Below, in pieces: positions 22,961 through 35,242 of a DNA stretch of 64,000 nucleotides. Below the pieces are notes generated by a model. The model made no database searches, was not told the DNA's origin, and was given only the letters and a program-made list of their open reading frames with translations. The DNA comes from Prosapia bicincta (taxonomy: Eukaryota > Arthropoda > Insecta > Hemiptera > Cercopidae), in the NCBI GenBank assembly GCA_036971475.1, contig JBAIZL010000001.1:135086692-135150691 (forward strand), read 5' to 3'. Position numbers and translations under genes: made by a program. Within the stretch, counting starts at the first letter, position 1, and each line of letters starts with the position of its first letter.

Positions 22961-23260
22961 CAATTCCTTTAATAGTTTACATTTTCTCTCTATATAGGCT
23001 CTTTATATACCTTGACCTGAATAAAGTTTTTCAAATAATTCAATAACTAAACTTAATCGATTACTTTTAGCTTTATATGGGAGAAAACCCTTTTATAGAA
23101 GGTGCAAGGGATGCAATATAGTTATATCGTCCCATTTGGCTTAAAACAAGTGATAACATATGATTTCATACAACAGCTGATTTTATCCTATAGGTTATGT
23201 GGTAGAACATCTGTTTTAACTAATAAGAATTGTTACATTATTTATAATAATTGTAATTTG
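22961..23260 (-). mobile_element. SINE-like dispersed repeat, head type 2, body partly deleted
   Basis: The left end TCAATTCCTTTAATAGTTTACA corresponds, with mismatches, to the shared 3' tail (inverted). Then come a TTTTTCAAATAATTCAATAA body piece, TATATGGGAGAAAACC, a GCAATATAGTTATATCGT block, and AACAGCTGATTTTATC with GGTTATGTGGTAGAACA. The same head occurs at 30.1, 45.5 and 59.7 kb. Confidence 0.7.
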
Positions 23261-23269
23261 TCAATAAAA

Positions 23270-24385
23270 AGACACTAAATTAATTTTCCTTTTTTAAGTA
23301 GGAATTGACTTTACAATTCTAATGTTTATACTACTTGTTTTTAAATAAAATAATAGATACTCGTTGATTTCATTGCCTATACTGATTGGATAAGCTTTAA
23401 CGTTTGTATTAAACACGTTGGTGACTTGTTGAACTTATAATTCCAATAAATGTATGAAAACCTATTTAGACAAGTATTTCAGTAGCACTAGATGATCGTC
23501 GTCAGTGCCTATACAGATGCAATAGAAAAGTGTTTTCTCAGTACCTTTTACATAACTTCACGTACATTAAACGTTTAGCAAGTCGACAATTGGTTTCAAT
23601 AATATTGCGTTACATGTAACTATTAAACAAAAAAACCATATAATCAATAAAACCACTGGAAATAAAACATATATCACCCGAATGTTGTTTGTAGAAGCAG
23701 ACACTGTAGAGCTCCAGATTTCCATCCAAAATATTATGTAGGTGTTTTATTTAAATCCAATATTAATCGCATTAAACTCATGAAATCAAAAAAGGAAAAT
23801 GTCGAATGTTTTTGTTGTGAACCTTAAAAAACATTTAATAGTTTATCTTTGTTTTTAACAGTGATCAAACGAAATTATTATATTATTGTGCATATAACAG
23901 CAGAATATCAAAATGGGGCGGAAACATGAATGGGACTGATTCAGAGAAATGCCCCGCCCTCGATGACCGATGCTGTTCACAGTTACACAAACTTAGAAAT
24001 GAAAAAACACATTTCACAATCATGAGAGTTATAAAACTATATAAGGGAAATTAAAAAGTGTAAAAATAAAACAAACACTATCCCATCAGAATTATCTAGA
24101 AGAGCATGAAGCCAATTAATTGCGTGAGAGTGCTTGCTTGGTTTTTGTAATTTCGCCACACTGGTTGCGGTACTGGAGCGCAAATAGAGATAACAATATA
24201 AACGCCTTTGTATTCTAATTATAATTCTACGCTGAATTCTTTGTGTTTAGTAATTTTTCATTTCCTTATAAACTTTATAAATTAGTGTTTTAAAAATTCA
24301 ATTAAATCAAGTGTATTCTGTAATGTAATTGAATGTTGTATAGTGTTTTTATAGTCCTATTATAGTACCGGTTGGACAACTTTTC
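23270..24385. other. No gene seen; one doubtful hammerhead-like stretch near 23461-23505
   Basis: AT-rich sequence. CACTGACGACGATC...GAAATACTTGTC on the minus strand resembles a decayed PLE terminal repeat, but stems I and II do not pair, so it is not called. Confidence 0.35.
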
Positions 24386-24389
24386 ATCC

Positions 24390-25600
24390 CGGTTGAGATT
24401 TGGCCTACTCCAGTTAAGCAACGTTCTTCCCGCCATGCATGTATGTCACTGTTACCAATATCAGGAGATTATGTCCGATTCTTAGCCGGTCTACTTCCAG
24501 CGATATCTCCTTAACTTCTTATTACAATGGATAGATAACTTTTTATTACCTTATTATAACTTTAATAGATAGGTCTACTCCACTTAAGCAACATTGTCCA
24601 CAGATACCATACATTTCACTATTCCCAGTACCAGGAGATTACGTTCTATCCTTAGTCCTGCCTAATTCCGACAACCTCACATTACCCTCTTATTACAAGG
24701 GGTTGAAATTGATAGATACCTTTTTCGACCTCAATTTAGAAGTATATATACGTCAGTTAAGCGACTCTCTACGCATGTCATAGATTTCACTATTCCCAGT
24801 ACCAGGAGATTATGCTCTATCCTTAGTCCTGCCTAATTCATACGTCCTTACCCTTACGTCTTATTACAAGGGGTTGTAATTGATAGATATCTTTTTCGAC
24901 CTCAATTGAAAAGTATATATACTACGGTTAAGCGACTCTGTCTACGCATATCATAGATTTAACTATTCCCAATACCAGGAGATTATGCTCTATCCTTAGT
25001 CCTGCCTAATTCCGACTTCCTCACCTTTACCTCTTATTACAAGGGGTTGTAATTGATAGATACCTTTTTCGACCTCAATTGAGAAGTATATATACTTCAG
25101 TTAAGCGACTCTGTCTACGCATGTCATAGATTTCACTATTCACATTACCAGGAGATTATGCTCTATCCTTTGTCCTGCCTAATTCCGACAACCATACCTC
25201 AACCTCTTATTACAAGGGGTTGTAATTGATAGATATCTTTTTCGACCTCAATTGAAAAGTATATATACTACGGTTAAGCGACTCTGTCTACGCATATCAT
25301 AGATTTAACTATTCCCAATACCAGGAGATTATGCTCTATCCTTAGTCCTGCCTAATTCCGACTTCCTCACCTTTACCTCTTATTACAAGGGGTTGTAATT
25401 GATAGATACCTTTTTCGACCTCAATTGAGAAGTATATATACTTCAGTTAAGCGACTCTGTCTACGCATGTCATAGATTTCACTATTCACATTACCAGGAG
25501 ATTATGCTCTATCCTTTGTCCTGCCTAATTCCGACAACCATACCTCAACCTCTTATTGCAAGGGGTTGTAATTGATAGATATCTCTGTATATACTATTCA
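24390..25600 (+). repeat. Satellite array, 170-173-bp monomer, seven copies with dimeric higher-order structure
   Basis: CAGGAGATTA landmarks are at 24462, 24632, 24803, 24976, 25149, 25322 and 25495. Monomers share CTCTATCCTTAGTCCTGCCT, CTTATTACAAGGGGTTG and TTTTTCGACCTCAATTGA. The first two are diverged. Copies 4-5 and 6-7 form two nearly identical 346-bp dimers. Confidence 0.95.
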
Positions 25601-25637
25601 TAGTCCTCCCTACCTTACTGACTTTATAGATTTAAAT

Positions 25638-25800
25638 CTGGCTACGTTACAATACCTTTGTACAACAAACGCAACCTGTTCCTCCACACATCCAGGACGT
25701 ATGAGGTCTGTGCCTCGCAAACTTTACTTTTTCGTGTGTAGGCAGGTTATATATCGGGACGTCTCACCTTATATTAAACATTCACTATCAAAAGACTTTA
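25638..25800 (+). repeat. Unclassified dispersed repeat, copy 1
   Basis: AATCTGGCTACGTTAC, ACAAACGCAACCTGTTCCT, ACATCCAGGAC and CCTTATATTAAACATTCA recur in the same order at 27608-27770. The family is not recognised; a weak open frame in each copy is not conserved. Confidence 0.65.
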
Positions 25801-26084
25801 TTTTACAATTCTTATAAATAATTTTAATACGTATTTAAACATTAATCATTTAAATTTCTATAATAAAAACATTATACACATTAATGCGTTATAAATGAAA
25901 ATAATTTTTTTGTTCCATATTTCAAAAGAGAAAAGAGTCTTACTTGCTGACGCCTTAAAATGAAATAGCAAAAGAAACACAATTGTATTTTATTGTTTTA
26001 TAGTAAGTAACACAATTTTAATTGATTAAACCTAATATTTCGTGTTGTATTTTTTTTTTAATTTTTGACAACTTTCTTCAGTTA

Positions 26085-26596
26085 CAGTAAACCCTCACTA
26101 GTCCGGCAGATATGGACCTGGAATATTGCCGAATTACTACAAAAGCCGGATTACTGGAGAGTCTTTTAGGAAAACATTTTACGTTGTACAATATATATGA
26201 GTATTGCCCAAAAATAAAGAAAACATAGGAACATAGTGCTGTACTGCACTTCAACTGATACAACGAGAATGAATATACTGATATGTACTTTACAATAAAA
26301 GGTAAAAACCAAATTTTAAATATATTTCCGTTTACACTGCAACGGCATTGTTGACTTGCACTTCAATAACAGAAACTGTACATAGCTACTTACACAACAT
26401 ACGGCTCGAAATCGTTTTGTTATCACAACTACACAGCTACACGACTAGAACCGGGCGGCATGAAGGTCACTCTGTTACTGACATCGACATGCAGTGACAA
26501 ATATAGAAGTTATATTTACACCTAACCCTTTGAAGAATACGCCGGATTACTGGAGGGGACGGAAAGGAGAAGGGCCGGATTGTAGAGAGTTTACTG
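26085..26596. mobile_element. Non-autonomous pogo/Tigger-like DNA transposon (512 bp)
   Basis: The termini CAGTAAACCCTCACTAGTCC and (inverted) CAGTAAACTCTCTACAATCC, each continuing GGC, form about 23-bp imperfect terminal inverted repeats flanked by TA on both sides (26083-26084 and 26597-26598). The CAGTAxACCTC...TCCGGC start is characteristic of pogo/Tigger elements. Subterminal copies of GCCGGATTACTGGAG lie near both ends. There is no transposase frame inside. Confidence 0.85.
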
Positions 26597-26599
26597 TAT

Positions 26600-27605
26600 T
26601 ATGTTTTAAAAAGTTTCTTTCACTCAACTTTTAATTGTATTCTAGTTAGTTATTATTGTATAATTATTTATTAATAATTGATACTATATTCATAATTCTT
26701 ACTAGGGTACGTTTAATGAGTATAAAACTGCTCTTACACTCTTCAACATGCAATAATTCTCACACTTTATGTTGTATGGAAATCATAACCCTACAAAAAA
26801 AACTGACCTGGAGGTTTTTTTTGTGTCACCTGCTATTTTTATTAGGATCACTTATTTCCTGTCTACCTAAAACGTTAAGGTTTAAGTAGAACATGTTCCT
26901 TTATTAATAATCTTCTTTATAACTCCATAACCATCCGACGATTTATTACCGCTCACAGATGTCACATTAAAGTGACTCAATTTTTGTTTAAAGCTTGAAC
27001 AAATGATCCAATCAAGTTCTTTGAATGCGTAACTCTTCTACTAGCATCATTGCATCATTTCGTGTATCATTGTAACAATCGGTGTTGTATTATTAGTTGG
27101 ATTTAGGAATGCATATTTTCCTTCATAACAAACGACACTTGTCTCACGAGTATTTATTCCCGTCTTTTTATTTTTATTTACGTGGAATGACCATATCTAG
27201 TCTACGTGCATATGTATCTTACATTTTCCTTAAGGGATTGAAATGATCAAAAACTTTGAGACCACTGACTTATAAATACTTTAATATATTACTTAGTTTT
27301 ATAAAATACCTTCTCAAAATTACAACCCGGTTTTCAAAATTTTCTAAGATTTTCCTAGTCTAAAAGTAAATCGTGTGTGTTACTGAATATAATTTTTTTC
27401 AATTTATTAAAATTAAAAATGCTTTCGGGAGTATCGAGAATTTTTTTTAAACATACGAGTATTTAGAATGCCTGTACAATGAGTTATTTCTACTGCTTCC
27501 AAGGGTAGACGGCCAGTTTTTCAACATACCTTCATTTGTCAACTTCCGAAAAATGCGCCCAGTATATTCCCCTACTTCTCTTGTCCATAGACTTAGCAAA
27601 CCCCT
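26600..27605. other. No gene seen
   Basis: AT-rich sequence with no supported frame, RNA gene or array. Confidence 0.4.
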
Positions 27606-27607
27606 CC

Positions 27608-27770
27608 CCATCTGGCTACGTTACGTTATACAACCAAACGCAGCCAGCTGGTTCCTGTTACTTCACCCATCCAGGACTAAAGACGTTTGGGCAAGATTTC
27701 ACCCTTTCGTCTGTAGACAGGTTTTAGCCAACGTTCCTCCTTATATTAAACATTCAATAGTAAATTATTT
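27608..27770 (+). repeat. Unclassified dispersed repeat, copy 2
   Basis: Matches 25638-25800 through TCTGGCTACGTTAC, CCAAACGCAGCCAGCTGGTT, CATCCAGGAC and CCTTATATTAAACATTCAAT. The surrounding 27470-27607 may also belong to the repeat. Confidence 0.65.
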
Positions 27771-28077
27771 TAATTATTAAATTTCTAGTAAGTCATTTTT
27801 GTGTACATAAATTGTTTATAATTATAAATTGTCATCTATAATTGTATTTAAACATCAATAATTACAATTTTTATAGTACAAATATTATTATACCCAATAA
27901 GAAACTAAACTATTTTATTTCAATTTTTTTAAAAAATACAGCTAAACATCGAGGACGAATAGAACCGTAAGACAATTGAAATTACGAAATGAAAATTAAT
28001 TAAAGATGTATATATGATACATATTAAAAACTCACCAGCAACAATCATGAGTGAGGACACATATACGAGCGCGGGCA

Positions 28078-28350
28078 AACACAAACACACACATACACAC
28101 ACTCACACACACGCACACACACACACACTTACACACAAACACAAACACACACACACACACACACACATACATATATATACGAGCATGGGCATGTACGCAC
28201 GCACAACACACGACTGCAGGCATACACTAACACACACTAGCGCGGACACACACAACACACGAGTGCGGGCATACACTCACACACACGAGCGTGGATACAC
28301 ACACACACACACACACACACGAGCGTGGGCACTCACACACACTCAGACAC
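28078..28350. repeat. Imperfect CA microsatellite with ACGAGCGYGGG inserts
   Basis: CA repeats are broken about every 50-60 bp by ACGAGCGCGGGC, ACGAGCATGGGC, ACGAGTGCGGGC or ACGAGCGTGG, giving a loose second-order tandem structure. Confidence 0.92.
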
Positions 28351-29280
28351 ATACAATGTGCTTTTACAGAACGTTAATTAATTTTTGGCAATTCGATGTT
28401 CGGAGTTGTGGGTTGTTACTTCATTCTCAATCGGAGTGAATAGGACCTACGCTCATAAGTATGCTTAGAAATGGACTGACAAATGACAAATACATATTTA
28501 AAAAAAATGGTCGTAAAAAATCAAAACCGAAACAATGAATTATTAAAAAACTAAGTTCCTTTGTAAGTGTTCAATATTATTATATATATATAAATGGTAA
28601 TATAAACATTAAAAAATTATTGCTCTCATCAGTTACTATCAAAAAATTAAAATCTAAAAAACAGTCCTTGAAGTCTGCTACAGTACTAGTGAAGTATTCT
28701 GATTGCACCCGCTATTACAAAATTGAGACGTAAAATCAATGCTCACACGCCTAAAACATGTTAACATATCTACTCTCTTAATTTTTTTCATCCTAATGCA
28801 AAATTCTTGGTGCCATTTGATCTGGGTAATAATTTTTGTTTTATGAATAGAAATGTTTCAAGTTGGAACCTTTGCATTGTTTATACTGTAGGTAAAAACT
28901 TATAAATTATGTTACAAATCACTTTCTTATATGTAATATTCTAAAACGACAGATTCTGCGATCAGCTGATTTTCACTGAACATATGATTTCGTACAACAG
29001 TTGATTTCCTGTTCATTAAGAAGTTGTGCCATAACCTAATGTCGTACCTCAAAAACCTAATCTATTTAGTTACGTTATTACGCGCGTAAGCATAATTCCA
29101 CGTGAGCAGTAGTTACTTGTGTAAGTAGGACTGTATTGAATTATCAATTAATTAATGTAGGTTGAACATTTTAAACAATTATAAATAAATTATAATTTAG
29201 AATGATAAATATTATCAAAAATATATAAAGATTAATTCCTTTTGCATGTTTTTAGTGTGCGTTATTCAAAATAATTAATT
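28351..29280. other. No gene seen; decayed repeat piece near 28960-29050
   Basis: AT-rich. ATCAGCTGATTTTCACTGAA, CATATGATTTCGTACAACAG and GTTGTGCCATAACCTAA resemble the head of the type 2 SINE-like repeat, strongly diverged. Confidence 0.4.
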
Positions 29281-29403
29281 TATTTTTAATATCGAAATCT
29301 TGTTGCTGTCCACGACGAGCTGGTTGTTAATTACTTATTACACTTTGATATTACTTGGTACAAGACTTTTTGTTAACTAAAGGTTGTTAAATTAACTTAC
29401 ACC

Positions 29404-29442
29404 TGGAGGAAACGTTTTCGTCTTACGACTTCTTTAGCCTCG
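29404..29442 (-). ncRNA. Hammerhead ribozyme, type B, one core mutation
   Basis: Stem I GAGG/CCTC, core CTAAAGA (normally CTGAAGA; the invariant G5 is A), one extra A, stem II GTC-GTAA-GAC, GAA, palindromic AACGTT. The G5 change should abolish cleavage. Confidence 0.75.
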
Positions 29443-29645
29443 TATTTTTGCCGCTAGGATTGCTGCAGCTGTGTTGCTTTGTTACCATTTTTTGAAAGTT
29501 ATAAGTGATGTGATCGAAGAGTATGTGTGATCTGTGCCGTGTTCGTTCATTTAGGATGTCATTTTTATGTGTGTTGCTATGTCTGTATATTTCATATTGT
29601 TCTATTGTGTTTAATTTATGGCCTTTGTTGCATGTGTGGAATATG
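29423..29645 (-). pseudogene. PLE family B GIY-YIG C-terminus, 5'-truncated
   Basis: The open frame reads INIFHTCNKGHKLNTIEQYE, IYRHSNTHKNDILNERTRH and RSHILFDHITYNF, then a tail ending NPSGKNTRLKKS and the stop TAA at 29425-29423. The YEIY and DILNE motifs place it in PLE GIY-YIG nucleases. The last residues and the stop are encoded within the hammerhead (LKK by the core, stop in the tetraloop), as in the other family B copy. Confidence 0.85.
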
Positions 29646-30039
29646 TTGATGTTTTTTTTTTTAAATTAGAAACATCAATTACATTTTTTAAAAGACAACG
29701 GTAATATTATTCAAGTTACTAATTAATTAAAATAATGTAATTTATAAACAATTAATAAATAAATAAAATAGTATGGTTTACTAAATTTCATATTTTAATA
29801 TTTAATGTTAACAAGTATTTTTTTCGTTTAGATTATTTCGATGAATATTATTTTCGTGATATCGCTTAATATTTTGGCTGGTTTAATAAAATGTATATGT
29901 AAAGTATAGAACACGCTGGTCTATAGCGCTGTATCTGATATGGAAACAAGTTCAAATAACAAAACAAACCGTACTTAAGTCAATAAAATGAAGCATTTTA
30001 TACTAGTTAATTTTAATAGATAATTACAAATATTATAAA

Positions 30040-30400
30040 TAAAGTAAAACAACCTATGTGTGAAAACAGCTTTTCTAACACAAAACCTATAACATAAAAT
30101 AACCTGTTTTATGAAATCTCTTGTTTTAGGCCAAATGGAACGAAATTACTATATTGCATACCTTGCCCCTTTTGTGAAAAGTTTGTCTCCCATATAAAAT
30201 TAAAATTAATTTCTTATTAAATTTAATTATTTAATTAATATTTGAAAAACTGTATTGCCAAGTGTCATCCACTACAAGTTAAAAAAAATATTTGAACTTA
30301 ATTTAATGAATAAAAGGTGTTTATTGGATACAGTAAATTTGAACAAGCTATATACAGTCTAAGGAGAGTGTGAACTAATAGAAGGAACTGAATAAAAGTT
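30040..30400 (+). mobile_element. SINE-like dispersed repeat, head type 2, uninterrupted copy
   Basis: In plus orientation the head includes AAACCTATAACATAAAATAA, CCAAATGGAACGAAATTACT, ATTGCATACCTTGCCCC and TCTCCCATATAAAATT. The body ATATTTGAAAAACTGTATTG follows, then the tail GGAGAGTGTGAACTAATAGA and AGGAACTGAA. The tail matches the 3' end of the tRNA-headed SINEs; no tRNA-like head is visible. Confidence 0.72.
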
Positions 30401-30409
30401 CTTTGATTC

Positions 30410-30945
30410 AGGTTTGAGTATCTGTCCAAACTGGTTCTTCTGTATAGTCTGGTTGTCTTATCTAAGCTTCTCATTACGCGGAATGTAAAAAAAACTTTAT
30501 ATAGACGTGAATCTGTACTAGGTGACGTCATCATTTTGGAATTAACACAAAAGCGTATAACAATCCGTGATCAACGAATTTTGTTATGGAAGATTTTCTT
30601 ATGGAAGACAACGCGAATTCAGGAGGACGTTCTCCATTCACTAATTATGATACAATCAATTTTTCTAACATAATGCAACCAAAAAGTGTATTTTTAAAGC
30701 GTATTTTCAAAAAGTGTATAAATTTCAAAATATTATTTCTTTCTAGTTGAACTTCTCTCGTCTTATTTCGACGTAGAAGGGTAGAGGGTCATCTCAACGT
30801 ATGAGAGCAACTCTACTTGAGATAAGAGACGTTCCCCATGCAAAGCCTTAATGTTCCCCTGTACCAGATGATCATAGTGCCCTTACCCTAATGCTTATCT
30901 AGTTCTATATAAAATTCATTTTCCTTCTATTGGAGTGTAATGGGT
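30410..30945. other. No gene seen
   Basis: AT-rich sequence; a 78-codon frame at 30298-30534 largely overlaps the repeat tail and is not credible. Confidence 0.4.
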
Positions 30946-30949
30946 AAAC

Positions 30950-31300
30950 ACCTTTTTATGACCCCAATAGAGAGTATGTCTATAAAATACTCCATCCTGC
31001 ACTTGTGATGCCATAATTTCCTCTTTATATCCTGTACCGGAGAATGTATAACCCTAGAGTAGGTCCATAAAATAATCCATCCAGCACACGTGATGCCATA
31101 ATTTCCCCTTTATATCCTGTATCGCAGGATGTATAATCCTAGAGTAGGTCCATAAAATACTCGATCCTTCACAAGTATTGCCATATTTCCCTTTTATATC
31201 CTGTACCGCAGGATGTATAACGCTACAGTATGTCCATAAATTACTCGATCCTGCACACGTGATACCATAATTTCGTTTTTATATCCTGTTCCGCAGGATA
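30950..31300 (+). repeat. Tandem array, 85-bp unit, about four copies
   Basis: ATAAAATAC-type landmarks fall near 30981, 31066, 31151 and 31235. The unit includes GTGATGCCATAATTTCCCCT, TTTATATCCTGTACCGCAGG, ATGTATAACCCTAGAG and TAGGTCCATAAAAT. Confidence 0.92.
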
Positions 31301-31309
31301 TTCTTTCCT

Positions 31310-32118
31310 ATCCCACTTGTGCAAAAATATTTACACTGGTCCATCGCCTTGATCACACATCCACACTAAATAGTTTTTGAAGTTGCTTATCTTTTGCGTA
31401 AAGTCAGCTCTATAAACATTTAACAGTATCTGTTACTTTCTCACTGAACTGACTAAGCAACGGAAGTAGACAACATTTCCTTCCTTTACGACTTCACCTG
31501 TGGGTTATAAGTTATGCTAAAGGACGGATTATCTCATATTCCACCTTGGCCGTATAACTTTACAACGTAGATTTATTTCTCAGGACCATAAATATTTCCA
31601 CATGTGTATAATAATTCACCCTATTACGGAGTCTGAGTAAGAAAGGGGGATGTCTCTTACTACGGCCTTGTTTCGGTTTATTAAATTTGCCCGTGAGAAG
31701 ATAAAATACACAACCGCTCATAAAAATATATAAATTTAATACTTCTGCTTATATAACAACATTCAATATTTTGACCCAACAAACATTTTGCTCGTAATGA
31801 CATATTCAATAACCTTCGAAAAGATGTTATTAATTCAAACAAATTTTAAATTTTCTTCTTTAAACAATAAGCTTTCACCATTTTTTACTATGTTTTGGTA
31901 CATCTTTTATTTTTCCTATTTTCTTAAGGTTTTCCAGCATTTCATTTTTCTTAGGAGGTAAAAACTTTGTTTTAGTTATCTATCATTACCTAGTAAATCC
32001 ATCCAATTTTATGTTTACACTCAAAACCATATATGTATATTACATATTTATAATAAATACCATGTTTACTCATTTTTAGATTGTTATCTCTTTAAGTGGA
32101 CTAATTTGGCTGTTGTTA
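31310..32118. other. No gene seen
   Basis: AT-rich sequence without a supported feature. Confidence 0.4.
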
Positions 32119-32120
32119 TT

Positions 32121-32340
32121 AAATTCCGTCTATTAGCTCACACTGTCCTGATATATATCTTGTACAAATTTTCAATCGTTAATAAAATAAGTTTTTATTT
32201 ATCCAATCAAGTTGAAATACTTTTTTTAACCTATAGTGTAAGACAATTGATGTTTTTTTCAAATATTTATTCAATAATTAAATTATAAAAGTTGTGAGGT
32301 CCGATGTCTAGCGCCTCTTGTACTGGGCCAACTTTCCAAT
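32121..32340 (-). mobile_element. tRNA-headed SINE, degenerate head
   Basis: Inverted tail ATTCCGTCTATTAGCTCACA, then TCTTGTACAAATTTTCAATC, TTATTTATCCAATCAAGTTG and TTCAAATATTTATTCAATAA, as in the 37.6 kb copy. The tRNA-like head at about 32288-32335 has lost a clear B box. Confidence 0.7.
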
Positions 32341-32344
32341 ACCT

Positions 32345-33120
32345 AGAAATATATATCTCAAAGATGTATATGAATTTTGATTATCGTCGAAACCTCCTGT
32401 GTACAAACTTGAACTGTTGCCATGGTTACCACACAATATCATAGATCCGGCTGTAAGCTAACAAAAATAAAAGTTTTCTTTGTTAACCTCAATAAGAATT
32501 TACTTAAACTTTGTGTTTATATTACTTGTTTTTTCGTCATTTACCTGGTGATACAGTTACTGCGTTTGTTAGGAGGGACACAGCCATGCTCTTATTGTTA
32601 CCTTTACTAATCTTTTTTTTATTGTTAAAATGTCTCATCGTTATCACTGTATAACCGTATTGATACTGTTACTTTGAAGGTTCTCTTATTTATTTGCAGC
32701 TAATATGTTCTGTATTGCTTCTTTTATTGTTAACGTTTTGTGAACTCAGTACTCGAGATTCAAAGTTCCAAATAGAGAACGTTTTCAGTCCTGACGAGGA
32801 ACGAACTCAGTATAGTTTCATCGGAAACATATGAAACCTGTCTCGGCAAACTAAATTAAATTCGTTCAAATATAGTGAAGCTCTATCTCTGAAATTTAAT
32901 ATTGGAAAATTTCCTCCATGCAAATAAAACTGTTAAATTATACTTTCTTCAAATTACCTATGCCCAACCCTCCGGTTTTTTCTTTTCACTTCTATACTTG
33001 AGCTGTTGAAAACTTCACTTCCTTTATGTTTTAGTGTTTTAAACTTCCTTCCTGTTTTGTTTCGACAAGATCTATTCCGTCGGCAAAAACTAGTACTGGT
33101 CGTCAGTTATAGAAAGCGCG
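32345..33120. other. No gene; a weak hammerhead-like stretch near 32785-32850
   Basis: On the plus strand CTGACGAGGAACGAAC...GTTTCATCGGAAACATATG has the order of a PLE hammerhead (core, stem II, GAAA, CATATG palindrome), but stem II has several mismatches. It is probably a decayed terminal repeat. Confidence 0.35.
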
Positions 33121-33150
33121 ATCGATGAAATCCACAGAAGAAAAAGCCAA

Positions 33151-33650
33151 ATCAACGCGAGTGGGAACTGCTACCGCAAGAATTGAGGCGGCTCAGCGTT
33201 TTACACTATGATATTCAATATCTTAGTCACGTCAGATTTAGCCTGACTGGTGAAGTACGTAGGTGGGGAAGGCAGATCAACGCGAGTGGGAACTACTACA
33301 GCAAGAATTGAGGCGGCTCAGCGTTTTACACTATGATATTCAATATCTTAGTCACGTCAGATTTAGCCTGACTGGTGAAGTACGTAGGTGGGGAAGGCAG
33401 ATCAACGTAAGTGGGAACAGCTACAGCAAGAATTGAGGCGGCTCAGCGTTTTACACTATGATATTCATTATCTTAGTCACGTCAGGTTTAGCCTGACTAG
33501 TGAAGTACACAGGAGGGGAAGGCAGAGCAACGCAAGTGGGAGCTGCTACCGAAAGAATGGAAGCGGCTCAGCGTTTTACACTATACTATTCATTATCTTA
33601 GTCACGTTAGGTTTAGCCTGACTGGTGAAGTACACATGAGAGGAAGGCAG
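33151..33650 (+). repeat. Tandem array, 125-bp unit, four copies
   Basis: Unit starts at ATCAACGCGAGTGGGAACTG fall at 33151, 33276, 33401 and 33526, exactly 125 bp apart. Shared phrases are AAGAATTGAGGCGGCTCAGC, GTTTTACACTATGATATTCA and TTTAGCCTGACTGGTGAAGT. Confidence 0.96.
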
Positions 33651-33659
33651 GTAAACGCA

Positions 33660-35240
33660 TTTCTCTCAACACAGGAGATGGGAACTAATCGTAATCGTAT
33701 GGGATGAGCTGTAAATTATATGTTTCACTACTTGCATTGAAAAATATAATAACTACTCGTATTATTATAAACGACAAGAAATTTTACGAAGGACTGTTTC
33801 AACTGGTACCCCACCACACACATCAACGCCATCAACTCAAGTGTTTTTACTGATTTCAAGGTCATCGGTCAGGCTAAAGCTGACGACCTATACAATACCG
33901 CATATTAGCGTCTCAATAAATTGTATAATCGCAAGATTTTCAGACTACTTCTTAGTTTTTTTTTTAAAGTTCTTCAGGTGCAAGATTTTAACACGGGAAC
34001 ACGAATATCCCTTTTGTTGCCAGTCTACATTTCACACTGTATATTTTTCTCCTTTAAACCTCCATTTTCAAGTCCTATATGAGAGCGTACGCTTAGACTT
34101 ACGTTTTCATTGAATAAGTGAGGGAACAACAGTGGAATTTTCGAGTTTATTATGAGTAATGAAAGATTTGACGTCAATAATGTTCAATAAACAATCTTCA
34201 CTCATGCCAAACACAACTTTTATTTAAATCCCCAAGTCAGCCATGTTTAGCTCGCATGCCACCAAGCCGTCTTTCAACACACATGATTCATTGCACGACG
34301 CTTATGAGCGTCCATAAATGTCAAATATTTTACTCTCAGCTACATTTATTCAAATATCTCCTGCCCTGTTTCAAGTATTCAAGTGTTCGGGCTTTGTAAG
34401 TTTTCAACTTTATTTCTCAGTAGCCCCGTTATTCAGCCGGCCATACATACAGTACCTGTCTTGCGAAGAAGCTCTACATCTTTCCGCAAAACTTTAATCA
34501 ATCAAGAAAATGTTGCCGGTACTGTTTCGATGAAATTACGTTAAACTTATTTGTAAAGCAAGAACCAGCGTCTAGGTCGTTTATTTCCACCTATTCAGAT
34601 ATTAACCGCGTTTCCAATCGGTTCCAATAGCCTAATTGGCCTCATTAAACTTTTAAAGGTATTAACAAGCTTTCAATATTTTAATCGTTTTTTGTTACTT
34701 CAACAGAATCGTCTTACAAGAGTTTCAATAGAATATAACAACAGAACTGCATTGTTCATTTTTTGGAATAAATTGATGCTAAGGAAAAACTCAATAAGTT
34801 CAATCTAGGCGTTAATAAGCAGAAATAAACGGGTTGTAATTTAGATGTAACATTTATTAGAGATTGAGTCGAAAAGTTGAACACTGCTTTCTGAGTAATT
34901 GTTACATGGTCAGTGCCATAGCAAGGGATCTTATTTGAATTTAAAAGTTATTTTTTTATATTTATGAGACATTATTAACTAAATTCTTAAATATAAAAGT
35001 TAGGAGTTATTAGTTAATTAGGATTAATTAGGTTGGAATGTATCAGACAGGCAAGAAATGGTATGATAATTACATTTTGGTATTTTTTAAACAGAGTAAA
35101 ATTAAAGGTTGAATTGTTATCCTTTTACTTACTTTGACAGACGTGCTTCATAAATACATTTTGCTCTCTCGAACATTCAACATTTGCTGTTTAACACATG
35201 CTGTGCAATGTGATTTGTAAAATTCAATGGCCAAACCACC
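33660..35240. other. No gene seen
   Basis: AT-rich sequence; the 90-codon frame at 33841-34113 has no recognisable motif. Confidence 0.4.
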
Positions 35241-35242
35241 AA

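Larger units (their letters stand above)
29285..29650 (-). mobile_element. PLE family B fragment: GIY-YIG end plus terminal repeat
   Basis: Same layout as the 48.6-49.0 kb copy. The minus-strand coding end is followed by a pLTR containing a hammerhead and CTTTGATATTACTTG, GACGAGCTGGTTGTTAATTA and TAATATCGAAATCTTGTTGC. It is 5'-truncated near 29650, where a T-run begins. Confidence 0.85.

Noticed and set aside
23461..23505. Hammerhead on the minus strand (CTGACGACGATC...GAAATACTTGTC)
   Set aside because: The core and GAAA are present, but stems I and II do not pair.
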